Source of the DNA: Qipengyuania flava
GTDB taxonomy: Bacteria; Pseudomonadota; Alphaproteobacteria; Sphingomonadales; Sphingomonadaceae
Length of the DNA stretch: 64,000 bases
Assembly (NCBI RefSeq): GCF_019448255.1
Contig: NZ_CP080410.1
Location: 744,001-808,000, forward strand
Direction of reading: 5' to 3'
Shown: positions 55,091 through 63,080 of the stretch, in pieces
Layout of the letters: each line of letters opens with the position of its first letter
Position numbering within the stretch: the stretch's first letter is position 1
Notes under the pieces: generated by a model
What the model was told of the DNA's origin: nothing
The model's input: only the letters and a program-made list of their open reading frames with translations
Databases searched by the model: none
Translations under genes and position numbers: made by a program

Positions 55091-55996
55091 ATGAGCAGCG
55101 CAACCGCCACGCCGGACAAGAATGGCTTTCAGGCCAGCGCATGGCACTTTGCTGCGCTGCTGGCGGGCAACGTCGCGCTTGCGCTTGGGCCGTGGCTTGT
55201 GCGGCTTTCCGATACCGGTCCCGTCTCGGCCGCGTTCTGGCGCCTGCTCTTGCCCGTACCGATCCTGGCCGTCCTCGCCTGGCGGGCGCATGGCGGAGGG
55301 CCGATTGATCGCAGGCTGGCGCTACTGTGCATGGCGGCGGGCGCCTTCTTCGCCTTCGACCTTGCGAGCTGGCACGTCGGGATCGAGCAGACGCGCCTCG
55401 CCAACGCCGTGCTGTTCGGCAACTCGGGCAGCGTGATCCTGATGGTCTGGGGAATGGTTGCTGCCAAGCGCGCGCCGAGCGGTCGCGAGGGGGTAGGGGT
55501 ATTGGCCGCTCTGACCGGAGCGGCAATCTTGCTTGGGCGAAGCCTCGAGATCTCGGCGAGCTCGTTCGTTGGCGACCTGTTCTGCCTCGCGGCCGGCATT
55601 TTCTACGCTTTCTACCTGCTGCCCGCCCAGAAAGCGCGGGCGACGCTTGGCCCCTGGGCGGTGTTGCTGCTGGTGAGCCTGGCCGCATCGCCTTTGTTGC
55701 TAGGCATGGCACTAGTTGCGGGCGAACCCGTGCTGCCGGGGCCCGCAGGCTGGACACCGATCCTGCTGCTTGCCTTCAGCAGCCAGATCGTCGGTCAGGG
55801 GCTGCTGGTGTTCTCGCTGCGCCATTTCCCGCCGCTCATCATCGGCATGGCGCTGCTGACCCAGCCGGCGATTGCCGCGCTGGTCGGGTGGCTGGTCTTC
55901 GGCGAACTGCTCGTCCCGCTCGACATCCTCGGCATGGCCCTGGTCGGGGCGGCGCTTGTGCTGGCGCGCGCGCCGGGCCGCAGCCGGGTGCGCTAG
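55091..55996 (+). CDS. EamA/DMT-family transporter
   Basis: 301 aa, ten membrane helices in two EamA repeats (first repeat to about residue 145, second from about 155). Typical export carriers of metabolites; substrate unknown. Its short N-terminal soluble tail and the MSSATATPDKN start fit an ATG at 55091. Ends 4 bp from the convergent DUF2254 gene. Confidence 0.85.
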   Translation: MSSATATPDKNGFQASAWHFAALLAGNVALALGPWLVRLSDTGPVSAAFWRLLLPVPILAVLAWRAHGGGPIDRRLALLCMAAGAFFAFDLASWHVGIEQTRLANAVLFGNSGSVILMVWGMVAAKRAPSGREGVGVLAALTGAAILLGRSLEISASSFVGDLFCLAAGIFYAFYLLPAQKARATLGPWAVLLLVSLAASPLLLGMALVAGEPVLPGPAGWTPILLLAFSSQIVGQGLLVFSLRHFPPLIIGMALLTQPAIAALVGWLVFGELLVPLDILGMALVGAALVLARAPGRSRVR

Positions 55997-56000
55997 AGCC

Positions 56001-57317
56001 TCACCAGAAGGACTTGTTGAAGGCGGTGAGGTGGTCCTCGAACTGTTCGAGGTCCGGGCCGACTAGGATCAGCCGCGCCTGGTCTGCGAGGCGTTCTGCT
56101 TCGACTTTAAGCAATTTCTGGCGCCGTTCGTCCTTGATCGGCACGGCGGCGTTGGCGAGCGTGTCGAGCATGACTTCGGCGGCGATCGGCGAACTCGCCA
56201 CCGCGCTGCGGATCGCGCCGAACCCGCGCTTCACATAATGGTCGAAATTGTCGGCAACGGGAATGACGGGGCAGTCGTCTGCATCCTCGCCGCACACGTC
56301 CTTGCGCAGGTCGCGCCGACCGATCTCGGCGGTGGCGGCGCCGAGCCAGTGCAGCGCGGTTATCGCGGTGAAGGGATCGTTGATCCCCGGCGACAGCGCG
56401 CGAAGGCCGATCTCCACCAGTTCGTCGATCAGGAACTGCGGGTCCTGTTCGGGCGTGCGTGTCGAGCCGAGGGTGAAGCCGCCGCGCACCTTCTTCTCGA
56501 TGTCATCGGGCTCGCAGCCGTCGATGTCCATCAGCGGCATGTCGCGGTGGACGAAATCGCCCGTGCGCACGCGAAGGGAAAAGGTGCATCCGCAGTCCCG
56601 CGCGATTCCCTCGAGGTCCTCGAAGTCGATCATCTGCACATAGCCCGTGCCCCAGGCGAGCAGCGGCTTTCCTCCGACCGGTTCGACAGCGTCGGAAAAT
56701 TCGTCTTCTACCGGATAGGTTTCGCGGATGGCCTCAAGCAGCCGATCCCCGATGCCCTTGAGCACCTTGTTGATCCGGATGCTGGAGGGGATGTGGTTGA
56801 GGAAGAAGACGAGCACCGCGACGCACAGACCCATCAGCGCGTAGGCGACCAGCAGGGACAGCTGCGGCGTAAAGCCGGGCAGGGCGGTTGCCGCGGCGTC
56901 GGCACCTGTGGCAGGTGTCTCGTCCTCGGCCCGCACGGCGCGCAGCACGATCAGCGCGTAGACGAAGCTGCCGATGAAGGTCGCAAGACTGAGCTGGTTG
57001 CCGCGATCCTCCATGAAATTGGTGAGCAGCCGCGGCCCGTAATTGCCGCTTGCGTAAGCGACGGCGGCAATGGTGATCGAGAACACGGTAGAGGCGACGC
57101 CGATCATGCTGCCGGCCATCACCGTCAGCATGTCCGATGCACCCTTGGGCCGTGCAGGGACAATCCAGTCGACGTCGTTGAGGACTTCGGCAAAGCCCGC
57201 GCGGTCGAGGCCGACCATGCCGAAGGCCAGCGCCGCTGCGATGATCGAAAACAGCGCCGGGTAGAACCAGTAATTGGCGTTGAGGCGCGCCCAGAAGAAG
57301 CGGATGTCGGCGGTCAA
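56001..57317 (-). CDS. DUF2254 membrane protein
   Basis: 438 aa. Four membrane helices in the N-terminal half, near 18-37, 62-88, 104-126 and 148-172, then a cytosolic DUF2254 domain with GINDPFTAITALHWLG near 317-332. Function of the family is not known. The start is a TTG at 57317, the only start codon after an in-frame stop; its ribosome-binding site AGGGAA lies in the right arm of a 12-bp inverted repeat (57319-57359), which may both terminate the upstream transcript and mask translation. Confidence 0.8.
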   Translation of the reverse strand: MTADIRFFWARLNANYWFYPALFSIIAAALAFGMVGLDRAGFAEVLNDVDWIVPARPKGASDMLTVMAGSMIGVASTVFSITIAAVAYASGNYGPRLLTNFMEDRGNQLSLATFIGSFVYALIVLRAVRAEDETPATGADAAATALPGFTPQLSLLVAYALMGLCVAVLVFFLNHIPSSIRINKVLKGIGDRLLEAIRETYPVEDEFSDAVEPVGGKPLLAWGTGYVQMIDFEDLEGIARDCGCTFSLRVRTGDFVHRDMPLMDIDGCEPDDIEKKVRGGFTLGSTRTPEQDPQFLIDELVEIGLRALSPGINDPFTAITALHWLGAATAEIGRRDLRKDVCGEDADDCPVIPVADNFDHYVKRGFGAIRSAVASSPIAAEVMLDTLANAAVPIKDERRQKLLKVEAERLADQARLILVGPDLEQFEDHLTAFNKSFW

Positions 57318-57318
57318 A

Positions 57319-57359
57319 CGGGCGTTCCCTGACGGTTGCGGTCAGCTAGGGAACGCCCG
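57319..57359 (-). terminator. 12-bp inverted repeat between the S9 peptidase and DUF2254 genes
   Basis: CGGGCGTTCCCT and AGGGAACGCCCG are perfectly complementary with a 17-base loop. On the minus strand, the hairpin is followed by TTTGACC, where TTG is the DUF2254 start codon. It can act as a terminator for the upstream peptidase gene and it buries the AGGGAA ribosome-binding site. Confidence 0.65.
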
Positions 57360-57376
57360 AAAGCGCGATGGGTGCC

Positions 57377-59497
57377 TTACTCCACTCCTGAGCCGATCTC
57401 GCGGTTGAGATAGGCCAGCAGCAGGGCCGCGCGCGCCGCGTCCTCTTCCTTGTCCGACCCGACCGAGTGGCCACCTTCGGTCGCCTCGCGGTAGTAGAAG
57501 GTCTGGCCCCAGGCTTCGTGCTTCGCCGCCGCCTTGCGGGCGTGGCCCGGATGTACGCGGTCGTCCAGCGTCGAGAGGTAGTAGAAGGCTGCGGGCACGT
57601 CCGGGCCCTGCCGCATGTTCTGGTAGGGCGACCAGGCCTTCATGAAGGCCCAGTCTTCGGCCACGTCCGGGTTGCCGTATTCGGCCATCCACGAAGCGCC
57701 CGCGAGCAGCTTGTTGTAGCGCCGCATGTCAATGAGCGGGCTGCCCGAAATGATCGCGCCATAAAGGTCCGGCCGCTGGTTGGCGACCGCACCGACGAGC
57801 ACGCCGCCGTTCGAGCGTCCGCTGGCCGCAATCCGGCCGGGAGTGGCGAGCCGGTTGGCAACGAGATCGTCGGCCACGGCGTGGAAATCATCGAAGCTGT
57901 TCTGGCGCTTTTCGCGCAGCGCGTCTTCGTGCCAGCGCGGTCCGTACTCGCCGCCGCCGCGGATGTTGGCGAGGACATAGGCGTTGCCGCTTTCCACCCA
58001 GAACAGGCCGAGCGGACCGCTGCGATAGGGTTCGGCGGTCAGGTACTTGGGCGTCTGCGCCGCGCGGAAACCGCCATAGGCGTGGATCAGCGTCGGCAGC
58101 GGGCCTTCGGCGTCCTTGGGCCGCACGAGGTAATAGGGCACGCGCGTGCCGTCCTTGGAGATGGCGAACTCCTGTTCGACTGCGAACTTGCTCGCGTCGA
58201 ATTGCGCCGGCTCGCTCGCCACCGCGACGGCTTCGCCTTCGCTCGGCACGGCGTAGAGCGTGGGTGGGGTCAGCATGTTCTCGACCGTGACGAAGGCGGT
58301 GTCGCCCTTGCCGCTGGTCTCTGCGATCTGGATCGTGCTGTTGGCGGGCAGTTCCATGGCGCGCTGGGTCCAGCCCTCGGCGCTCGGTGTCAGTTCGATC
58401 AGCTTGCCCGACACATCGTCGAGCACGGTGACCCAGAGCTTGGTTTCCGACGCTGCGACGTCTTCGACGGCCTGCGTTTCGCTCGGCTCGAAGATCACGG
58501 TCGGGGCGGCGCTGCGGCCGGCCGCGATATCCTCAAGCGACCAGGCGACCAGCGCACCCACCGGCGCGCTCCACCCGGCGCTCGACACCTGCAGCGAGTT
58601 CATCTTGGCGATCACATGGCCATCGAGCACGGCCTCGAAGCCTGCGTCCGAAGGCAGCGGGAGCGAAATGAGCGAGCCGTCTTCGGCGACAAGGCTGTAT
58701 TCGCTGGTCCAGAAGGTCGGGCCGCGCCGCACGAAGCGCCAGCGAGTCTCGCCATCGAGGATCGAGAAGCCGCTCATGCTGATATCGGCCTGCTCGCCCT
58801 CGGCAATCAGACGCGCTTCGGAGAATTGCGTGCCGCGTTGCCACAGCTTCACGAGGCGCGGGTAGCCGGAATCGGTGAGCGATCCTTCGCCTTCGTCGGT
58901 GCCTACGAACAGCGTGTCCGCATCGTACCAGGCGACGTTCGACTTCGCTTCCGGCAGGGTAAAGCCGCCCTCGACGAAACCGCCCGTCGTCATGTCGAAT
59001 TCGCGCACGACATCGGCATCGGTGCCGCCCGGGCTGAGCGAAACGAGGCAGCGGGTGTATTCGGGCGCAAGGCAATTGGCTCCGTGCCATACCCAGCTCA
59101 CGCCTTCGTCCTCGCCAAGCTGGTCGACGTCGATCAGAGTGCGCCATTCGGGCGCGTCGGCCTGGTAGCTTTCAAGGCTCGCGATCCGCCAGAGCCCGCG
59201 CGGATTGTCCGCATCGCGCCACAGGTTCGTGACCTGATCGCCCATGATCGCCGAGGGCATGGCGATCTGGCGGGTGTCTTCGAGGATCTGCTTCGCCCAG
59301 GCCTTGGCGACCGGGTACTCCGGCTGCGCGGCCAGCACCGCTTCGGTATCGGCGTTCCATTCGCGGACCTTGGCGAGCGCATCTTCGCCCTGGATTTCCT
59401 CCAGCCAGATATACGGATCGTCCGCATCGGTTTCCTGCGCCTCCAGCGGGGCAGCGGCAAAGGCAAGCGAAGCGGCCAGCGCAAAACGTGCGACCAT
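57377..59497 (-). CDS. prolyl oligopeptidase-family serine peptidase (S9A)
   Basis: 706 aa with a signal peptide (ALAASLAFAAAPLEAQE, cleavage near residue 20), so periplasmic. Beta-propeller region from about 70 to 400, then the alpha/beta-hydrolase domain. Catalytic triad: Ser in SGRSNGGVLVG near 555, Asp in STLDDRVHPGHARK near 640, and His in ATEGGHSVGS near 672. It cleaves short peptides after Pro or related residues. It follows nadA by 27 bp and precedes a strong hairpin. Confidence 0.92.
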   Translation of the reverse strand: MVARFALAASLAFAAAPLEAQETDADDPYIWLEEIQGEDALAKVREWNADTEAVLAAQPEYPVAKAWAKQILEDTRQIAMPSAIMGDQVTNLWRDADNPRGLWRIASLESYQADAPEWRTLIDVDQLGEDEGVSWVWHGANCLAPEYTRCLVSLSPGGTDADVVREFDMTTGGFVEGGFTLPEAKSNVAWYDADTLFVGTDEGEGSLTDSGYPRLVKLWQRGTQFSEARLIAEGEQADISMSGFSILDGETRWRFVRRGPTFWTSEYSLVAEDGSLISLPLPSDAGFEAVLDGHVIAKMNSLQVSSAGWSAPVGALVAWSLEDIAAGRSAAPTVIFEPSETQAVEDVAASETKLWVTVLDDVSGKLIELTPSAEGWTQRAMELPANSTIQIAETSGKGDTAFVTVENMLTPPTLYAVPSEGEAVAVASEPAQFDASKFAVEQEFAISKDGTRVPYYLVRPKDAEGPLPTLIHAYGGFRAAQTPKYLTAEPYRSGPLGLFWVESGNAYVLANIRGGGEYGPRWHEDALREKRQNSFDDFHAVADDLVANRLATPGRIAASGRSNGGVLVGAVANQRPDLYGAIISGSPLIDMRRYNKLLAGASWMAEYGNPDVAEDWAFMKAWSPYQNMRQGPDVPAAFYYLSTLDDRVHPGHARKAAAKHEAWGQTFYYREATEGGHSVGSDKEEDAARAALLLAYLNREIGSGVE

Positions 59498-59524
59498 GGT
59501 GTTCTCTCCCGGTGTTGAGGGGCG

Positions 59525-60511
59525 TCAGACCTTGCCCAGATCGCCCTTGCCGATCGTGCCGCTGGCCATTTCGAGCATCTTGTCGAGGCTCTGCTTGGCC
59601 TTCAGGCGCAGGCCTTCCTCGATCTCGATACGCGGTTCGAGGTCGCGCAGGCAGGCGTACATCTTCTCCATGGTGTTCAACGCCATGTAGGGGCAGATGT
59701 TGCAGCTGCAGTTCCCGTCCGCACCCGGCGCGCCGATGAAGGTCTTTTCGGGCAGCGCCTTTTCCATCTGGTGGATGATGTGGGGTTCGGTGGCGACGAT
59801 CAGCGTGTCGCCTTCGAAGGTCTTGGCGAACTGCAGGATGCCGCTGGTCGAGCCCACGTAGTCCGCGTGGTCGACGATGGTCGGCGGGCATTCCGGGTGG
59901 GCGGCGATCGGCGCATCGGGATGCTGGGCCTTCAGTTTCAGCAGCTCGGTCTCGCTGAAAGCCTCGTGCACGATGCACACGCCCGGCCACAGCAGCATCT
60001 CGCGGCCGAACTTGCGGCTCATGTAGCCACCAAGGTGCCGGTCGGGGCCGAAGATGATCTTCTGGTCTTCGGGGATCTGGCTGATGATCGTCTCGGCCGA
60101 GGAGCTGGTTACGATCACGTCGGAGAGCGCCTTAACCTCGGTCGAGCAGTTGATGTAGGTCAGCGCGATGTGGTCGGGGTGCTTTTCGCGGAAAGCCTTG
60201 AACTTCTCGGGTGGGCAGCTGTCTTCGAGGCTGCAGCCAGCGTCCATGTCGGGCAGGACGACAATCTTCTCAGGGCTAAGGATCTTGGCGGTATCGGCCA
60301 TGAACTTCACGCCGCAGAACACAATTACGTCTGCGTCGGTTTCGGCTGCCTTGCGGCTCAGCTCGAGGCTGTCGCCCACGAAGTCGGCGATGTCCTGGAT
60401 GTCGGGCGTCTGGTAGTAATGCGCGAGGATGATCGCGTTCTTCTCCTTGCGGAGGCGATCGATCTCGGCGAGCAAATCCTGGCCGGTCGGAAGGTCGGTC
60501 TGGGCGGTCAT
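59525..60511 (-). CDS. nadA: quinolinate synthase A
   Basis: 328 aa. [4Fe-4S] enzyme that condenses iminoaspartate with dihydroxyacetone phosphate in NAD synthesis. Conserved regions: ILAHYYQTPDIQDIADFVGD near 29-48, FCGVKFMADTAKIL near 66-79 (cluster Cys), CSLEDSCPPEKF near 95-106, a second Cys region, and CNCSCNICPYMALN near 274-287. I start at the ATG at 60511 because seven N-terminal residues upstream begin with a non-ATG start. nadB and nadC are not in the window. Confidence 0.96.
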   Translation of the reverse strand: MTAQTDLPTGQDLLAEIDRLRKEKNAIILAHYYQTPDIQDIADFVGDSLELSRKAAETDADVIVFCGVKFMADTAKILSPEKIVVLPDMDAGCSLEDSCPPEKFKAFREKHPDHIALTYINCSTEVKALSDVIVTSSSAETIISQIPEDQKIIFGPDRHLGGYMSRKFGREMLLWPGVCIVHEAFSETELLKLKAQHPDAPIAAHPECPPTIVDHADYVGSTSGILQFAKTFEGDTLIVATEPHIIHQMEKALPEKTFIGAPGADGNCSCNICPYMALNTMEKMYACLRDLEPRIEIEEGLRLKAKQSLDKMLEMASGTIGKGDLGKV

Positions 60512-60576
60512 GGTTGGTCCCGTCTGCTGCAATTGGATGCGCTTATAGACAGAACGGCCCTGAAGGCGAGTGCGTT

Positions 60577-60598
60577 CCGGGCAAGCTGGCTTGCCCGG
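60577..60598. repeat. 22-bp near-palindrome downstream of the 7-helix gene
   Basis: CCGGGCAAGC-TG-GCTTGCCCGG, 10-bp arms with a 2-base centre, 66-87 bp before the nadA ATG and 16 bp after the 60614 gene's stop. No T-tract follows on either strand, so it looks more like an operator or an mRNA-end hairpin than a standard terminator. Confidence 0.55.
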
Positions 60599-60613
60599 CG
60601 CTCACCCGCTTCG

Positions 60614-61384
60614 TCACATGCCCGGCGGCATGAAGGGATCGGGCGAGCGTTCGCCGCCCGGCGTGCCAGCCACGTGGCCCGCGACCCAGGTCTTGGCGTA
60701 GCCGGTGGCGCCGATCACCTCGCCCACGCCCATGGCCGCAATCGGGCCGATCAGTGCCCACCACCAGGCCTTGTGCACTGATCCGTGGACCCGCTTGTCC
60801 ATGATCATGCCTGCAAGGATGAACAGCGCGGCGACCCCGAAGATGACGGGGAACACGAAGGGTACCACGAAGGGCAGCGGCAACAGGCGGGCAAGGCCCG
60901 GGATGCTGACCGTGACCATAGCGCCGAACATGAGGCGCTTGTGCCAATCGGGCTGGCGGCGCATCCGCAGCGCGGCAAAGGCCAGCACGCCGAAGGCGGC
61001 GAGGTGGAACAGGTTCACCACCAGGAATTCGCTCTGCGAGAAGAAGGGCGGGCCTCCGAGCACGCGCAGCGTCTCGAACGTGAGCCAGGTACCGAGCGCG
61101 AGCATCAGCGGGATGTAGATGGCGGAAATTTGCCCGAGCCGCATATGCAGCGCCGTATTGCCCTTGGCCGCCAGCGTTGCCTGCACGGTGTAGAGCCCGA
61201 TGAAGCCCATGAAGACAACCGCGTGAAGGTGATAGACCAGCGGAACGTTGAAACTCGACCGTCCGGCCGCCGCATTGAGCGCAAAGCCGCCCACCGTCAG
61301 GATGGCCAGCAGCCAGGTTGCGATCAGGAAGAAGCGATGCTCGCCCGCAGCCGTGTGCGGCGGTGTATCGGCAAGCGTGGCCAT
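60614..61384 (-). CDS. seven-helix membrane protein of unknown function
   Basis: 256 aa with about seven membrane segments (near 22-40, 54-72, 84-102, 122-140, 150-170, 180-200, 210-230) and conserved-looking His residues (YHLHAVVF, LHMRLGQIS, LFHLAAFG). I recognise no family with certainty; the His pattern might serve heme or metal binding, which is only a suggestion. Start ATG at 61384. nadA lies downstream on the same strand, after the near-palindrome. Confidence 0.72.
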   Translation of the reverse strand: MATLADTPPHTAAGEHRFFLIATWLLAILTVGGFALNAAAGRSSFNVPLVYHLHAVVFMGFIGLYTVQATLAAKGNTALHMRLGQISAIYIPLMLALGTWLTFETLRVLGGPPFFSQSEFLVVNLFHLAAFGVLAFAALRMRRQPDWHKRLMFGAMVTVSIPGLARLLPLPFVVPFVFPVIFGVAALFILAGMIMDKRVHGSVHKAWWWALIGPIAAMGVGEVIGATGYAKTWVAGHVAGTPGGERSPDPFMPPGM

Positions 61385-61473
61385 GGTTTCGTGTCCCCCA
61401 ACAAAGCCCAAGCGACCGAACTATCTGTTTTGGCGAAGCTATCGGCGGGGTGGGAGGACGTCAATCGGAGCCT

Positions 61474-62160
61474 TTAAGGCTCGTCCGCAAAACGCACGTC
61501 GACTTCCACATCACCATAGCCTGCGACCTGCATCGGTATGGCGAGGTTCTGGCGGACGGCCTCTTTGGCGGCTTGCCGGGCTAGCGCGAGGATTTCCGGG
61601 TTCTTGGCGAAAGCGGCGGCCTTGCGTTCGGCCTGCTGCGAATTGTTGCGGGCAAGGTCGGCGCTCGCATCGCGGCTGACATAGGTGCCTTCGGTGAAGA
61701 CACGCTGCGCGCCTTCGTCGAGATTGGGGCGCGAAATCTGCAGCTGGGGGAGGGTCACCCCGAGCGTTTCGCCATCGGGATCCCAGGTGAAATCCGCCCG
61801 GTCCATTTCCGACAGGTCGAGCCGGTATTCCACGCTCGCCGGGATGATCGCCGCCTGCCGGCTTTCGAGCAGGTCGATGTTGAGCACGCCGCGCGTGTCG
61901 ACGCTTTCCGCCACCACCTCGAAGCGCGAGGAAAAGACCGTGAGCGAATTCTGCTTCTCGAAAGCGAGCATGGCGCTGCCGACCGGATCGCCCTCTTCCT
62001 GGTAGAAGAACGCCCGCCAGCCGAGCCAGGCCACGGCGGCGATCAGAAGGATCACGATCATCCACGGCAGAGCCTGCACGCGGGCAAGCGGCTGCTCGCG
62101 GCGCAGATCAGGCTCTAGGGTGGTTTCAGCGGTGTCGCGGGTCTTCAGATCGTCTGCCAT
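61474..62160 (-). CDS. DUF4230 protein, membrane-anchored
   Basis: 228 aa. One N-terminal membrane helix (WMIVILLIAAVAWLGW at about 33-48) and a C-terminal soluble DUF4230 domain with a beta-rich front (FSSRFEVVAESVDTRG) and a long Ala-rich helix end. The family is widespread but of unknown function. Its ATG at 62160 overlaps the end of the metallohydrolase gene by 16 bp, so the two are likely co-translated. Confidence 0.8.
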   Translation of the reverse strand: MADDLKTRDTAETTLEPDLRREQPLARVQALPWMIVILLIAAVAWLGWRAFFYQEEGDPVGSAMLAFEKQNSLTVFSSRFEVVAESVDTRGVLNIDLLESRQAAIIPASVEYRLDLSEMDRADFTWDPDGETLGVTLPQLQISRPNLDEGAQRVFTEGTYVSRDASADLARNNSQQAERKAAAFAKNPEILALARQAAKEAVRQNLAIPMQVAGYGDVEVDVRFADEP

Positions 62161-63017
62161 ACATCGCCTGAACGGGCGACGAGGCCGCGCTGTTCCAGAT
62201 CGATGAGATGTGCGGTCACCGACATCTCGGCCGCCTTGTGCAGCTTGGGATCGAGCCCCTTGTACAACTTGGGCACGAAATCGCTGGCCGCATGGGGCCC
62301 TTCGCCGAGATGCCGCACGATCTGGTTTTCGCGCTGTCGGCGGTGGCCGATCATCCCGCGCACCAGCTGGCGCGGTTTGTCCACCGGCTCGCCGTGGGCG
62401 GGGTAAAAGACGGTGTCTTCACGCGCGTAGAGCTTGTCGAGGCTCTTCATGTAATCGGCCATGTCGCCGTCGGGCGGGATCACGACGCTGGTCGACCAGC
62501 CCATGACGTGGTCGCCGGTAAACAGCGCGCCGCTTTCTTCCAGCGCAAAGCAAAGGTGGTTCGACACGTGGCCGGGCGTTGCGACCGCGGTCAGCGTCCA
62601 GCCCGGGCCGGTCATCTGCTCACCGTCCTCGAGCACGCGGTCGGGCGCGTATGTGCTGTCGAAGGATTCATCGGCGCGCGGCAGGTCGCTCTCGATCACC
62701 AGGGGTGCGCAGCCGACAACCGGCGCGCCGGTGCGCGCGGCCAGCGTCTTGGCGGCGGGCGAATGGTCGCGGTGGGTGTGCGTGCACATGATGGCGCAGA
62801 CATGCTCTTCGCCGATGGCCGCATCGAGCGCCAGGAGATGCGCCTCGTCGTCCGGGCCGGGATCGATCACTGCGCAGCCATCGCCCAGTCCGACGATGTA
62901 GCTCTGCGTCCCGGTGAAGGTGTAGGGCGAAGGGTTCGGGGCGAGCACCCGGCGAACAAGCGGCTCGAGCTGCATTGCCTTGCCGGTCGGCCACGGTTTG
63001 GGAGGAGGTCCAGCCAT
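62145..63017 (-). CDS. metallo-beta-lactamase-fold hydrolase
   Basis: 290 aa. Zinc-binding motif THTHRDHSPA near 82-91 (HxHxDH), TPGHVSNH near 152-159, TGDHVMGWST near 172-181, and a later YPAHGEPVD, all of the glyoxalase II/RNase-Z-like superfamily. A short C-terminal winged-helix-like region may follow (AAEMSVTAHLIDLEQRGLV). The substrate is unknown; the family includes LACTB2-like nucleases and hydrolases. Start at the ATG at 63017. It lies upstream of, and overlaps, the DUF4230 gene. Confidence 0.85.
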   Translation of the reverse strand: MAGPPPKPWPTGKAMQLEPLVRRVLAPNPSPYTFTGTQSYIVGLGDGCAVIDPGPDDEAHLLALDAAIGEEHVCAIMCTHTHRDHSPAAKTLAARTGAPVVGCAPLVIESDLPRADESFDSTYAPDRVLEDGEQMTGPGWTLTAVATPGHVSNHLCFALEESGALFTGDHVMGWSTSVVIPPDGDMADYMKSLDKLYAREDTVFYPAHGEPVDKPRQLVRGMIGHRRQRENQIVRHLGEGPHAASDFVPKLYKGLDPKLHKAAEMSVTAHLIDLEQRGLVARSGDVWQTI

Positions 63018-63080
63018 GGTCTTGCATATGGGGCACTGGCTGCGCCATGTCACCTCCCGCTGCTTTGGAAGGGAGAAAGC

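Noticed and set aside
57467-59518. 683-codon plus-strand frame over the prolyl oligopeptidase gene
   Set aside because: The minus strand has the complete catalytic triad and a signal peptide; the plus frame has no recognisable features.
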